Of a DNA stretch of 64,000 nt, positions 44,655 through 55,865 are shown piece by piece. The notes under the pieces are model-generated. The model was not told the origin of the DNA and did no database searches. It was given only the letters and a program-made list of their open reading frames with translations. The DNA is from Lutjanus erythropterus (Eukaryota; Chordata; Actinopteri; Lutjaniformes; Lutjanidae). A program made the position numbers and the translations under genes. Every line of letters begins with the position of its first letter. Within the stretch, counting starts at the first letter, position 1. The DNA is taken from positions 14,976,635 to 15,040,634 of the forward strand of contig CM034605.1 of assembly GCA_020091685.1 (NCBI GenBank), given 5' to 3'.

Positions 44655-45265
44655 GTTTTGTCCAATAAGTACATTGGTTTCAAAGTGATACCAGCAAAAC
44701 AAAAGTCAAAATAAATAAAACACTGGTAGGGAGAACAAAAAAAAAGAAATAAAAATCAAATTAGCCCACTTAATGCTCAATTTAAAAAGCAATGAACAGA
44801 GAACAAACTGCAAACATATTCTCTCTCTGTTCAGCTGTGTTTCTTCCTCTTCTTCTCAGATTGACCAGCAAACCTTTAAGTAAAACTCTGCACTGCTTCA
44901 TCATATTTACACATAACAAACAAGAAAACAAGTGACAAAGCCTGGAATGCTGGGAATCATTACAAAAGTGAGATAACTGTAGATACACATACAGCAGGAG
45001 GAACATAGGCCACTGGTAGAGATAGGGTCCATTAATTTACATCAGGAAGCACCTAGTTGCTTACAACAGAGTGGTAACAACTGACAACAGCTCCATATAA
45101 ACCTTTTGCCCAAAGACAGAAATATGGCACAGTAAGAAAAGTTTCATTTGAACTAGCTAAACTGAATCTCTTACAATGATGAGCTCTTTTTTTCTTCTTT
45201 CTTCAGATATCGAATGATAGCTTGCAGCAAGAGAAGGCCGTCTTGCAAAGATTTCTGTGCCACAC

Positions 45266-48231
45266 TCAGGAAACATCTGGAGAAGAGGGAGATGAAATAA
45301 AATACAGAAACCAGACTTGTTACTTTAAACTTCAAAGGCGGAGCTCAAACCAAAGATCCAAGACTTTCTCACATACAGAATGCCAGAGAAGAAAGAGGAA
45401 TGTGGACCGTGATTTTAGATGAAATGAAAAGTACTCACAGCTTGCAGGTTGCTCCCCGAATCGTCGCATTAACTGATCGTGTGTGAACTTCACAAAGGTG
45501 TCGTACTGTTCTGAAATTTACACAACAGGGAAGCAGCGTGAATTAATGTTAAGCCTCAAGGATAATGTGCATTACTGGAACTGGTCTTCTATCCTGTCAT
45601 TTCTCTGTGGCACAGATCACAAACTTGACAAAATATCATTTACTGTAGTCAGGAATCAGTGTTAGAAGTTTGCATGCACATCCAAACCAAAGAGGGTAGA
45701 TGGTGAACCGAAAATGATCCAATATTGAAATAAGCTGCTCACACACTGCAAGTCTCCATGTCCTTTTGCACCAAGGTGACGTTTCAAGCACAACCGCTGA
45801 TGACCGACTCTGATGAAGAGCATTTGTGGTCGAAACATCACCTTGCTGTAATAAGTGGAGCCCAGCAGTGTCTGAACTGTTTGTTTGAGGAATCAATCTA
45901 TATTGATTTATTACATAACGCAATGTCTGTAAGCTGTAGCTCCCTTAAGTGCAATTTATTGACACATGCACAACTAAGATTTTGAGCTTATGTTGTTCTT
46001 CAGTCTTCTATTATTCCAGCACCTGCTTTAAATGGTATTTGGATGTGCACGATTATTATGCATTGTTCAACAAATCAATCTAATCCTATATTCAAAGCCA
46101 TCTTTGTGAAGAAAATAACAGCATCCTTTCAGCGCTGCTCAGTGCAAAAAGTTCTGCTGAATTATTTTACCACGACATAGAATGAGACTGATGAATATTA
46201 GTGCTGAAAAACTTGGCAATCAATTGGCTTATCAACAATTCCGATAATCATTAAACTCATTTTACGAGAAACATGTCAAACATTTGCCTGTTTGCTTGCA
46301 ATTAAATGATGAATTTAGTATATGCAGTGTTTCCTCAGTAATGTTTTGTAGAAGCAGTAACGGGTGTGGCTGGGTATTATTTATAAAGTTATGGTACCAG
46401 CACCCTTAAAGTCATCCCAATACAAATATACCCATTTTCCACACACATGTGCTGGCCTGACTTTTATTATGAAGCAGCAAAAATCAGGAAGTGTTTTTAT
46501 CTACAGTAACAGTAATCACAGACTCAGTTAGAAGCTACAAAAGTACTAAGAGCTGAACATAGACTTTAAAAGAACATCTTTCTCTCTGATCTCCTGCAAA
46601 CACTTGTTTGAAGGAGAGAGTGAGAGGGAGGTCCTCATGGTTGGCCACGGTGGGTGAGACGTCACTGCAATCTGCTTGGAGGCAGGGGGGCTCACTTTGG
46701 CCCTTTTCTGGAGATGTTTTATCTTGGGTGCGACTCTGGCACAGCTCAGCACATTTTAAATGATAATGGAAAGCCAAACAAGTGCTGGACTCAGCGAAGC
46801 CAAATGAGCCAGTGGATAACTCCCAATTGAGTATTTAACTTGATACCTTTATTTTCTACTTCATCTGATACCCATCATGTGGATGGTAGCATTCTTGAAA
46901 TAATCCTTTCACATTAATGCATAGTATAGTCTTATATCCATACTTTATGAGGTTTTGGTGGCATCTCGCCACACTAAACGACCAATTCCATGAAATACAC
47001 GGCACCAACTTCACACCACTACAGGCTGTATGTGTTGTAGCTGCTGCAGCAGTGAACCAGTCACACCTTGCATTAAACTGAACAGAGCTCACAGTGACAA
47101 GCAAAACCATACAAATAGTCTTTTTTCCTGTATTTGGGTACAAAATGGGTGATTTGCAGGTATTCTTTGACTAGAAAAGTTTGTTTAAAATGTTCAATTT
47201 CCCATTTTATCTACCTGTGTTGATAATATTCTTACACTGATAGTGTAATCAATTGACAACATTGATCAGCACATTTGTTAATCATCTACTGGCAAGAAAA
47301 ACAAACCTTTGCTGGTTCAAATGTGGAGATATGGTGTTTTTCTTCTGTATTATATCATTGTAACTTGAATATCTTGGGGTTGTGAGCTGTTGAGTGATTT
47401 GTGTTGTTCTGAGTCACAGCGCCCCATCTTGTACTTGCTCAATGTGTACCAACCTGCCAGTTTTGAAGTCATGGTCTCCTCATATTCCTCCCGCACCTTC
47501 TCTTCCCTTTCTTTCAACAAGCGTTCACAGATCATCCCAACTTGTCTGAGAGTGAATAATGGCTGTTCTTTTCTAGTGGGAGAGACACCTCCGGAGGACG
47601 TTCCTATAGAAACCAGACAAAAACCTAAGAATCATGGCATATTACTGATTCTGTCACAGTATTTCTGGAGCAGTCTCTCCTGTAGGCAGCGTGTTACTCA
47701 ACTAACCTGGCATGCTGGAAACATTCATTGTAGACGACTGGGACGGGGACTCTGGAGAATAGCAGCACTCTGACTGGTGGTAGCCTCCATCTAGATGCTT
47801 CCTCTTTTGAATGCGTTTGTACTCCTGCTTGATGCTGTTGAGGATTTGTTCTGTTGGGACAAAAGGAAACCAAAAACAGGATAGAAAGAGGCTGATTAGT
47901 GAAGACAAAAACTGCTAACATGTTAGGGACTCCACAATTAAACTTTATCACTGATAAGCATGTTGGTTTTATGGTTCAACGTGTTGCTAATGCTTCTCAA
48001 GCCCCATGGCTGGTCACCAACAGGCCAACTTCACCGATATTAGTAACATTTACCTGCACTAAGTGTTGAAGACGACTCTCCAAATGGCGAGGGCTCCATG
48101 CTAAGATACTTCCTAGGGGATGAGGAGGAGGACGTGGGGGACACGGGGATGCATCTTCGTCTTTTAGGGGACGTAGGACTCATGAGCGGATCGAAATCCA
48201 TGGTCCTCTTCAGGGTGGCTCCACACGCCAT
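45266..48231 (-). CDS. akirin2: akirin2, nuclear cofactor of proteasome import and transcription
   Basis: Akirin-2 is a small nuclear protein; it acts in NF-kB-dependent transcription with SWI/SNF and mediates nuclear import of proteasomes. Minus-strand coding exons: 48231-48054, 47850-47707, 47603-47454, 45510-45439, 45276-45266, all in frame, giving 184 residues. Landmarks: [27 protein letters not shown] with the nuclear localisation signal [61 protein letters not shown], a coiled-coil stretch, and the invariant C-terminus FGEQPASYVS, which contacts the proteasome. The last coding exon supplies only 11 coding bases (codons ending Y-V-S, stop). The protein is shorter than human (203) because the Ala/Ser-rich tract after the NLS is brief. 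Intron 3 (47453-45511) carries MITE and SINE-like fragments only. Confidence 0.95.
45755..45870. repeat. Dispersed-repeat fragment in akirin2 intron 3
   Basis: caccaaggtgacgtttcaag followed by tgatgaagagcatttgtggtcgaaac-type sequence matches a dispersed fish repeat I recall, class unknown to me. Near 46195-46330 there is also a partial MITE of the 'ttgattaatc..gcagctcta' family. Confidence 0.4.
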
Positions 48232-48771
48232 GACTTCAGTTTGATAAAAGGAGAGGAGGGGGATGCAAAATACCGAAACAAGACAAAAAATGAAGCGATA
48301 ACACCAGTTAGTTAAGATAACTGATAACCATGGCTTTTCTTCAACACGACGTGCTAATTACAGAGTGAATAGTTCCAATAAATCTAGCTTCCTTCGGTGT
48401 GGGATACATGCTGAAGATACTGCGCAGCTGAGGCTTTAAATATTTGCTAGCAAGCTAACGTTAGCTGCGCTTGCTAGCTAATAATCAAAAAGAAAACAAA
48501 GCTAACGTTAGCTTAGGCTGTCATTGGCAGAACAGTGCGTCCTGGTGAACATTCAAATAAAGCTGTTTCTTACCTACTGGGAGAAAAGTTGTTCTGTCCG
48601 AATTAAGTTGAACAATTCGTGTTGTTCTAAAAGTTGCTTCCCAAAAGTTGAAGTGACGATCCGCCGGCTGCGGGCCAACTGTCTGCTCTCAGACAGTCAG
48701 AGGGGCTAGCTAACAGCTAACGCAACTTAGCTGCTTGTTTTTGATACGAGACTGTCGGCTTCTCCGGCTCC

Positions 48772-48818
48772 TGACGTCACGTGTGAAACACGATGCGATG
48801 CATTCTGGGTCATGTAGT
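48772..48818 (-). promoter_or_regulatory. akirin2: akirin2 promoter: overlapping CRE/E-box and ZNF143-type site
   Basis: TGACGTCACGTG at 48772-48783 is a full palindromic CRE (TGACGTCA) overlapping an E-box (CACGTG). Immediately upstream relative to akirin2, the minus strand reads ACTACATGACCCAGAATGC (48818-48800), close to the ZNF143/STAF consensus. These lie about 540-590 bp before the ATG, consistent with a TATA-less housekeeping promoter followed by a 5' untranslated region rich in GCTAGC. Confidence 0.6.
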
Positions 48819-49179
48819 GAAAAAGTAAAGGACAACAAATAAAAGGTTGATTTCGTCCTAATTAGAGCTTAAATATATTGATTAATCATAAATATATTTT
48901 TTAAAGTTTAATCTGGTTATATTACGCCGTCATTGTTGTATTAGAACAACTACAACTCAATTCATCAGTATGATCAGTCCAAGAGAAATAACAGACAATA
49001 GATGGATGATGTGTCTTTTATGTCCACAGGAGGGCAGTGTTACCCAAAAAACAGAGAGTTGACTTCACTTTGCGAAGCAGTGGCTTCCAAACACAGTAGC
49101 AATATATTTGTCTGTATTTATTTTATATTTTTCTCAAATTTGTGCTTTTTTGTTGTGAAAAGTATTTTCATCTCCTACA
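48819..49179. other. Upstream flank of akirin2
   Basis: Ordinary AT-rich DNA with no gene or repeat recognised. Confidence 0.5.
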
Positions 49180-49267
49180 GGCACAGTGTGTAAGATTTTT
49201 AGAGGATCTATTGGCAGAATATGGCAGAAACAGAAATAAGAATTACTGTGTTTTCCTTACCCTAAAA

Positions 49268-49811
49268 CAGTGGTTTTCAAAGTGTGGTGTGGACCCCACT
49301 GGTGGGCCATCCACAGCAGATGGGGCGTGGGTGACCAGAGGAAAAACACTGAGTGAAACTAAGATGAGTGAATACAATTATTATAGGGGAAACAAACAAA
49401 CAAGAGTTTGCTGATGCTGTTGTGCTGACTTTTACTTTTACTTTTTGTTTGTTTGTTTTTTAAGTGTTCCCCAAAGCCTAAGATGATGTCCTCAGATGTC
49501 TTATTTTGTCAACAACCCTCAGATTTTCAGTGCACTGTCAGAGAGGAGTAGAGAAACCAGGAAATATAATTTCAGAAGCTGGAATAAGAGACTTTTTTTT
49601 CTTAAAAAAATGACTAAAACCAATTCAACAATTCAGAAACAAATCAGAATAGTTGCCAATCAATTTGATAGTTGATAACTAATTGACTATTTGATTAATC
49701 ATTGCAGCTCTATTAACATTAATGTTAATGTTAGATTTAAAAATATATATGGGTGTGAACTTTTTTCATCTTCCGAAGATGGGCATGCCAGAAAAAGTTT
49801 TAGAACCACTG
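49268..49811. mobile_element. hAT element (Charlie/Zaphod-like ends) nested in MITE B
   Basis: The ends cagtggttttcaaag and ttttagaaccactg form a hAT-type inverted repeat. Flanks ccctaaaa (49260-49267) and ccttagaa (49812-49819) agree at 6 of 8 positions. It is 544 bp long, non-coding, and itself contains another MITE at about 49460-49712. Confidence 0.7.
49460..49712 (+). mobile_element. MITE ('..ttgattaatcattgcagctcta') nested in the hAT element
   Basis: gttccccaaagcctaagatg, cagagaggagtagagaaacc and the end ttgattaatcattgcagctc match a very common fish MITE. The same family is present inverted at 55042-55341. The left terminus is missing here. Confidence 0.65.
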
Positions 49812-51094
49812 CCTTAGAATGAGCCATTTTTATCAACAGAGGTCACAAGTCCACCATGTTGTTCCCCCATGCAGCCCAGAACAGACAAACCACTGGATCT
49901 GGAGAGGGTGTTTTGCATTTTTTGCAGGTTTCATAGCCACTGTAGATTCTCTGACACTCTTGGACACTTTGACAGTTGAAAAAAGCAGTCAAAAAACTGT
50001 TCTCTGGCTAAACTGATCATTATTCATGTCCACATTCAAGCTTTAACTTATGGCCAAGGGTCACAGGAAGCCTTAGCTTCAGGCTAACAAGCCAAAAACA
50101 GTCAGGCTCATGGCTATGAACACACTCATACATTTTGTAACACTGAAAAGACAAAGTCTGTATCTCATTTGTAAATTAGCCGCAGGTGGTGATGTGATTT
50201 CCTTGGATTTCATTCTTTTATTGAAAAAAAAAGATACCAGATATATTGACAAAATTATGATAAAAATAGACAAATTTCATATCTTTATTGAACTCATGTC
50301 CTTTCTTACACACACTGTTATGGGACACATTGGCACAATGGATGCTTCACAAGTGTAGCTTCTCACCAAATGCTGTAACTGTTTCATAAGCACACGTGTT
50401 ATAAGCAGCTATGATACATTCCCAAAATCACTACAGACTAAAGTTTTGATTTGATCAAAAAGCTGTCCAGATTTCAAAGTTTGACTCACCATTTCTTGCT
50501 CTATAAAGTACATGTTGTAAAAAATACAATAAATAAAGTAGAATAACATTTAAATGCCAAATTTCACCATATCATGGTCTTACAAAAGCATTTCAAATCA
50601 CTGATGGGATGCTGATTTTACTTACAAGCAGAGTGCTGTCTTTCAAAACTGACAAGTTGCATGAAGGTAGACACAGTTTCACCTTGCAGTACTGCCACAA
50701 TATTGCTATGATGTCATGTGGAAAAAGAGAAAGAACACAAAGAAAAACCTTATTTTTCTACCTTAAAGGACCAGTATGTAATGAGGATTTATTGACAGAA
50801 CACGTCAGAAATGGAATATGTTTTAATTAATGTATAATCATCTGAAGATCAGTGTCACTGCGTCTTCCTTATGTTAGAATGAGCCCTTTATATCTACAGA
50901 GGGCGTAGGTCCTCTTCCATGGAGTTCGACATGTTGTACCACCATGTTTCTACAGCAGCCCAGAACAGACAAGCAAACCACCGGCTCTACAGCTAACTTT
51001 TTGTGCAAGTTTTACAGCCACTGTAAGTTCTCCTACATGCTTAGAGGGGAAGGGTGAGGGGAGTTGTTTGCAATTTGCAAGCTCACCATGAGAT

Positions 51095-52065
51095 CCCAGT
51101 GAGCAGCCATCGGAATTTCAACATGGATTTCTGGTTAAAAACTACATTAGATATTAAGTCTGAAGGTGTAAGGTTTTTCAACCTGCTAAAATGTGGTTAC
51201 AAACATCAACATGTCACAAACTATGATTTTTTAAATCATTTTCCTAAGTTGTTCAGTTGTAGGTTTAAAGAGACGTTACTGCCTAGAGTGAAGGTATTTC
51301 TCTAAAGTCATATTTCACTGGTAGGTGTAATCTGGTGTAAACAAAGGCATTATTTCAACACATTTAATGTGTCATAGAAAATATGAACTATAGAAGCTTC
51401 CAGGACATCGTAAAGGGAGAAATTCTTAATGTAAAATAAGAAATTGCACTTACTGCTGTAGAATAATGTGCAATGCAAAGTACTTATTACATCTTCGACT
51501 CCTCTGAAGGTATATGCAACAGGACATGATGCAAATTTTCTTTAACCAGTAATTAAAAATGCCAACAGCCTATTAATCAATTAATTCTTTATAATTCGTA
51601 AGATACAAAACATATTTCATATTTCTCATTCTTTCTCATTTTAAGCATATGTTTAAGTTTTAAGTATTTAACAAATGGCTCCACCAGACAAAACAATGTC
51701 AAATAAGGCACAATTACTGCCATTTCTAGGCTACTGAATAATTATAAATTAATATTTTTTAAATTATTTAATCAATTAATACTTAATCATTAACATCCGT
51801 AAAAAGAGTTATGATGTGGTGGCTCAATGGGTTAAACACAGGGTTTTGATCTGAGAGACTGGTGTCCTGTCTGAGCCCTTTTTTTTCTGGTTTTCAACCA
51901 AGAAATTAGACTTCAAAATGTGACTTCATAGTAAGGATCTAAACTGATAAGTGACTATTAAGTTAACATCTTAAAAAAAAAAAAAAAAAAAAGATTCACT
52001 ATTATTCTGACCGTCTTCTCAGCAGTGACCACAGTCGTTTTTTAAACAGAAAAGTGCTCACTGGG
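51095..52065. mobile_element. Unclassified DNA element with 11-bp inverted ends, in MITE C
   Basis: The ends CCCAGTGAGCA and TGCTCACTGGG are perfect 11-bp inverted repeats. Both flanks carry AT (51093-51094 and 52066-52067), a possible 2-bp target duplication; such a duplication is known for ISL2EU-type elements, but I cannot assign the family. The 971-bp interior has no gene, a tRNA-like SINE head (51816-51878) and a poly(A) run at about 51973-51991. Confidence 0.6.
51816..51878 (+). repeat. tRNA-like SINE head
   Basis: gtggtggctcaatgggttaa contains a pol III A-box-like TGGCTCAATGG. The expected B-box region (ctggtgtcctgtctgagccc) is degenerate. With the downstream poly(A) run this looks like a decayed tRNA-derived SINE, not a functional tRNA. 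Confidence 0.45.
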
Positions 52066-52097
52066 ATGCCTCTAAATCCTCCGCACTGGTCCTTTAA

Positions 52098-52474
52098 AAC
52101 TGAAACCTGTAACTGTATGCACATTCAAACTACAGCAAAGATTACAGAGCACAGTGTTGTAATGGTTTTTGCAAGAAAAAAAATGCCCTTGAGCTGAGTG
52201 GTTCTTATGAATGCGACTATTATTTACTGAAACCATCTCTCAGCAACAGTCGAGAGAACATGATCGTCATCACACTCCACCATACAGTACAGTTGGATAT
52301 AATCATATATCAATAGTACAGATTTCAGCTTTAAAGCAACAAAAACTTGTTTTTTAAGTTCTGTATCTCAGTCATTTTTTTTGGCACATTTCACAGTAAA
52401 ACAGAGCAGAGTGCACGAGGAGGGTCGGGGCTATTCTACAGTATCTTCACAGTTGTTTCACAGCAGCTCGTCTC
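52098..52474 (-). other. cnr1: Proximal cnr1 3' flank, probably 3' untranslated region
   Basis: No gene. CNR1 transcripts have long 3' untranslated regions, so this stretch and possibly the MITE beyond it may be transcribed. A minus-strand AATAAA occurs at 50289-50284, but I cannot tell whether it is used. Confidence 0.4.
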
Positions 52475-53899
52475 TCAGACCGGCTCAGCAGTCGACGAAT
52501 CAGTCGCTCCAGAAACGGTAACCTGGGCGACTTTCATGCGAGTCTTTCCACAGACAGCTCCATCTTTCCCCGCCCCGCCCGCTGTGCCTCTCACGCTCCT
52601 GCTGTTCCAGTCACTCTCAGCGCTGTTGTCCAGAGTCTGCGTTGCTCCCCGGCACATATGGCAGATGTTGACGAAGGCCCGGCGCAGGTCCTTGCTCCTC
52701 ATGGCGTAGATCACAGGGTTGACGGTGGAGTTGAGCAGGCAGAGCATGCTGCAGAAGGCGAAGATCGTCTTGATGAAGTCGTTCACCTTCCCGAAGAGGT
52801 CGTAAACCATGATGGCGAGCAGCGGGCCCCAGCAGATGATGAGGGCCACCAGGATGAGAACCAGGGTTTTAGCCAGACGGAGGTCCATGCGGGCCTGCTC
52901 GGGCCTCACCGTCTGCACTTTGGTCCCCTCTGCGGTGTAGACGATCACGCTCCGCTGGGAGGTACGGCTCAGCATGCGAACGGCGTGGTTATGGGACTTC
53001 CAAAGGATGAACATGTAGGCGTAGATAATGAAGAGGAGCAGGATACTCGTCATGCCAATCCAGAACATCAGGTAGTTCTGGTCGATCAGAGGGAAAATGT
53101 CTGAGCAGACGGAGTTGAGACGCTTGCAGTTCCAGCCGAGCAGTGGCAGCAGTGAGAAGACGATGGAGATGGTCCACATCACGCTGAAGGCGATCACCGC
53201 TTTAGTTTTCGTGACGATGCGTTTGTACGCCATGGGCCTGTGGATGGAGATGTAGCGGTCGATCGCCGTGAGGAACAGGCTGCCAACGGAGGCGGTGAAG
53301 GAGGCGATGACCCCGGCCAGCTTGAAGAGGAAGATGTTGGGGCTGTCCTTCCTGTGGAGGACGTGGAAATCCAGGAAGCTGTAGACGAAAATGATGCTGC
53401 CGATCAGATCGGCCACTGCCAGGCTGCCGATGAAGTGGTAGGAGGGGCGTGATCGAAGTGTTTGTGAATGTAGGATCACACACAGCACTATAAGGTTCTC
53501 CAGCACTGTAAACGTCCCCAAGGTGAGTGCCAAGATGGCGACGGCGAGCTGCTGACCCGGAGTAAGGATCATAAAACACTCCATGTTGTCCACGAGGTCC
53601 TCGCACTGTGCCGCCCCGCCGCTCTCCACAGAGGTGCCATTCAGCAGAAAGTCCGATACGTTGGTGGGGAAGATTGGCGAGAGGCCGCCATAGATGACCT
53701 CCTTGTTTCCAGGGACAAGTCCGTGAAAGGAGTTACTGACGGCGGCAGCATGCGGTTTCTCAAAATGGTATCGGTTCTTGATCAGAGTCGAGTCGATGGA
53801 AGGGTCGTCATAGCTGGCATCGTTGGAGCCGAGATACTGGATACCTGTCGTTAGCGTGCTTATTGTGGTGCCCGCTATCCTGTGCAAAGCCAACTTCAT
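52475..53899 (-). CDS. cnr1: cnr1, cannabinoid receptor 1
   Basis: CB1 is a class A Gi/o-coupled GPCR for anandamide and 2-AG, mainly presynaptic in neurons. A single uninterrupted coding exon gives 474 residues (human 472). Visible features: a long extracellular N-terminus ([16 protein letters not shown]) with N-glycosylation sites NVS (80) and NGT (87); seven membrane segments; TM2 [11 protein letters not shown]3 ending DRY at 214-216, with the ligand-contact Lys at 193; TM6 CWGP at 356-359; TM7 NPVIY at 394-398; helix-8 RSKDLRRAF; and a likely palmitoylated Cys at 416. The C-terminus is Gly/Ser-rich. The start is the family MKS/MKL start, preceded by a spliced 5' untranslated leader with upstream ORFs. 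It is full length and intact. Confidence 0.97.
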   Translation of the reverse strand: MKLALHRIAGTTISTLTTGIQYLGSNDASYDDPSIDSTLIKNRYHFEKPHAAAVSNSFHGLVPGNKEVIYGGLSPIFPTNVSDFLLNGTSVESGGAAQCEDLVDNMECFMILTPGQQLAVAILALTLGTFTVLENLIVLCVILHSQTLRSRPSYHFIGSLAVADLIGSIIFVYSFLDFHVLHRKDSPNIFLFKLAGVIASFTASVGSLFLTAIDRYISIHRPMAYKRIVTKTKAVIAFSVMWTISIVFSLLPLLGWNCKRLNSVCSDIFPLIDQNYLMFWIGMTSILLLFIIYAYMFILWKSHNHAVRMLSRTSQRSVIVYTAEGTKVQTVRPEQARMDLRLAKTLVLILVALIICWGPLLAIMVYDLFGKVNDFIKTIFAFCSMLCLLNSTVNPVIYAMRSKDLRRAFVNICHMCRGATQTLDNSAESDWNSRSVRGTAGGAGKDGAVCGKTRMKVAQVTVSGATDSSTAEPV

Positions 53900-53975
53900 G
53901 GCTGGTTTGTAGCAGTGGAGACGCTCAGTGGAGAGGAGTGTGGTGTAGCAGCATTAGACCCACGCAAACAGACAT
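53900..53975 (-). promoter_or_regulatory. cnr1: cnr1 5' untranslated part of exon 2, with upstream ORFs
   Basis: A good acceptor (ttcttctttatag) precedes 53975, so 76 bases of leader come before the ATG at 53899. They contain in-frame pieces of two short upstream ORFs: one begun in exon 1 that stops at 53956-53954, and one starting ATGTCTGTTTGC at 53975 that ends before the main start. Confidence 0.6.
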
Positions 53976-55041
53976 CTATAAAGAAGAAAAAAATACATAA
54001 ATAAATCATCTTACGTTTAATTACTGAAATATCTGAATACATGAAGCAGCATCGGCGTGTATTAATAATTAATATCAGAGCATGATCAAAACTGGATTTA
54101 AGATAAGATTAATGACGAAGGAAATTCTTCTGCTAGAGATTTATCCAAAATTACAGTAACATAAGAATAATAACAATGGAATATTAAATAAAGAGGAAAT
54201 GTAAAATATAAAGTGTGTAAGCTTAAGTACAAAAGTAAATGACAATAGAAAAGTAGTATTGGCAGTGACATTGAAAGTAATTAAAAGTTATATTGCACTT
54301 CATAATGAACATAAAATTGCATATAATATTTAATGTAATACTGTACATGATAATAATTATGGAAGTAATTTTACACGTGATTATGAACTTAATATTGTTC
54401 ATGATATTGAGAAGCAATATTGCACCTGATGTTGAAAAAGGAATAATTCGGGGCCAGTGCTGATAATTATGTTAAGGAGTAAATACTTCCAAAATTGGTA
54501 TATCAGCTGATATTGCAGTGATACCTCAAATGTGGTTATCAAACACCTGTGACGACGAAGATGTTTCTGTATAGCAGAAATATATATGTTTTCTGTATAG
54601 CTGACCATTGCTATGGACACAGTTCTGATCATAGGGTCGACAAATAAAATCTTTCTTAAATCAATAAATCATTTTTAAATCAGTAAAATCATTTTCAGAT
54701 TAATATGTTGCATCAAAATGATGATATTTTGGTAAGTAGCAGTGTAATAGGAATGATTATGTGCAGTGAGCGAGTCATTATTGTGAAATAAACCACTTCA
54801 AGATGATTCATGATTCATGTCGGTTTATTTCGCAATACTGACCTTCTCACTGTACATTATGCCTTACTTATTACATGGCTTTGTTAAATGCCCATTTCTG
54901 ATTGGTCCATTACAATTCAGTAATTTTAAAAATAATATTTTGTGTATATAATGTGCAGTGAGCGGGTCATTATTACAAAATAAACCCTTTCTGGGTGGTT
55001 CCACTCCTGTACCACCCTATCAGGATTTATTTTGCAATGAT

Positions 55042-55341
55042 TAATCACTTGATTAGTTATTAATGATTAAATTAATGGCCAGCTATTTTGACAATTGATT
55101 AATCTTTTTTAATAATTCCTTGATAAAAAGTGTCCAAATCTCTACTTTCAGCTTAGATATAAATGAATATCTTCTTGTTTCTTAAGTCCTCTATGACAGT
55201 AAACTGTGAATATATTTAGTTTGTGGACAAAACAAGACATCTGGGGACGTCATCTTGGGCTTTGGGAAACAGTGATCAACATTTTTCACCAATGATCAAC
55301 AGATTAATTAATAAAGAACATAGTCATTAGTTGCAGCCCTA
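55042..55341 (-). mobile_element. MITE, inverted copy of the 49460-49712 family
   Basis: On the minus strand it begins tagggctgcaactaatga and continues with cccaaagcccaagatgacgt and cagtttactgtcatagagga, then ends with a series of ATTAATC motifs. It shares these blocks with 49460-49712. Confidence 0.65.
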
Positions 55342-55629
55342 CTGTACATTATCCCTTACGTAATGGATGCAGGATATTTTACAATTTAACAATAAACTTT
55401 ATTGTCCAAACTGACATCTGGGGACTGAAACGGTAAACTTTCACTGGTATATTTTTAATAATTATAGATAACTATAAGTAAAAAAAAACCACAAATAGAA
55501 CAAAATGCAAATATTAAACTTGATTAAAGAAAAAGGATCGAATATACATAAAATATTGCTAATAAAACTTGAAAAATAAAATTAAAAAAACAGAAAAAAT
55601 CTGCATTATCTTATCTTCTGCCCAAAGGA

Positions 55630-55755
55630 AAAAAAAAAGTTGCCATATCGGCAGATATCAGACAACATACACACTGATAGCGATAAAGATAAATAGAACT
55701 GTAATAGGTCAATATCAGCCGCCAGTATCACCTGACCGATATATCTGTCTGTCTC
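55630..55755 (-). mobile_element. hAT-like fragment (bipartite 'accgatatat' family)
   Basis: The minus strand reads agacagatatatcggtcagg, tgatactggcggctgatatt, then gacctattacagttc, resembling the end of a common fish hAT-type repeat. Only one end is present. Confidence 0.4.
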
Positions 55756-55802
55756 TAATTAATATGTGAAATTAATGTTGTTGCTGGGAAATATTTGGGG
55801 GT

Positions 55803-55804
<2 letters not shown>

Positions 55805-55862
<58 letters not shown>
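55805..55862. repeat. (GT)n microsatellite
   Basis: About 29 uninterrupted GT dinucleotides in the cnr1 5' intron; likely length-polymorphic. Confidence 0.9.

Positions 55863-55865
<3 letters not shown>

Larger units (their letters stand above)
49180..49970. mobile_element. TTAA-type MITE, copy B, split by a hAT insertion
   Basis: The left half begins at gcacagtgtgtaagattttt and stops at 49267. The right half resumes at ccttagaatgagcc (49812) and continues with caccatgttgttcccccatg and gcccagaacagacaaacc, the same body as copies A and C. The two halves join in the expected order when the intervening element is removed. The outer right end is eroded. Confidence 0.65.
50767..52093. mobile_element. 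TTAA-flanked MITE, copy C, interrupted
   Basis: Perfect 9-bp ends AGGACCAGT and ACTGGTCCT are flanked by TTAA on both sides (50763-50766 and 52094-52097), the cleanest target duplication among the three copies. The body matches copies A and B (gagccctttatatctacaga, gcccagaacagacaagcaaa). It is interrupted at 51095-52065 by a different element, and the MITE resumes with atgcctctaaatcct. Confidence 0.75.

Noticed and set aside
45181-45229. Plus-strand acceptor-like ttctttcttcag with ATATCGAATGATAG near akirin2
   Set aside because: akirin2 is on the minus strand. The true last coding exon uses the minus-strand acceptor tctccag before 45276, giving the conserved ending ASYVS.
51816-51878. Functional tRNA gene near cnr1
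   Set aside because: The B-box is degenerate and a poly(A) run follows; better read as a decayed SINE.
52658-53606. Long frames overlapping cnr1 on the other strand and in other frames
   Set aside because: They are shadows of a GC-rich coding exon; the 474-residue receptor frame explains the region.
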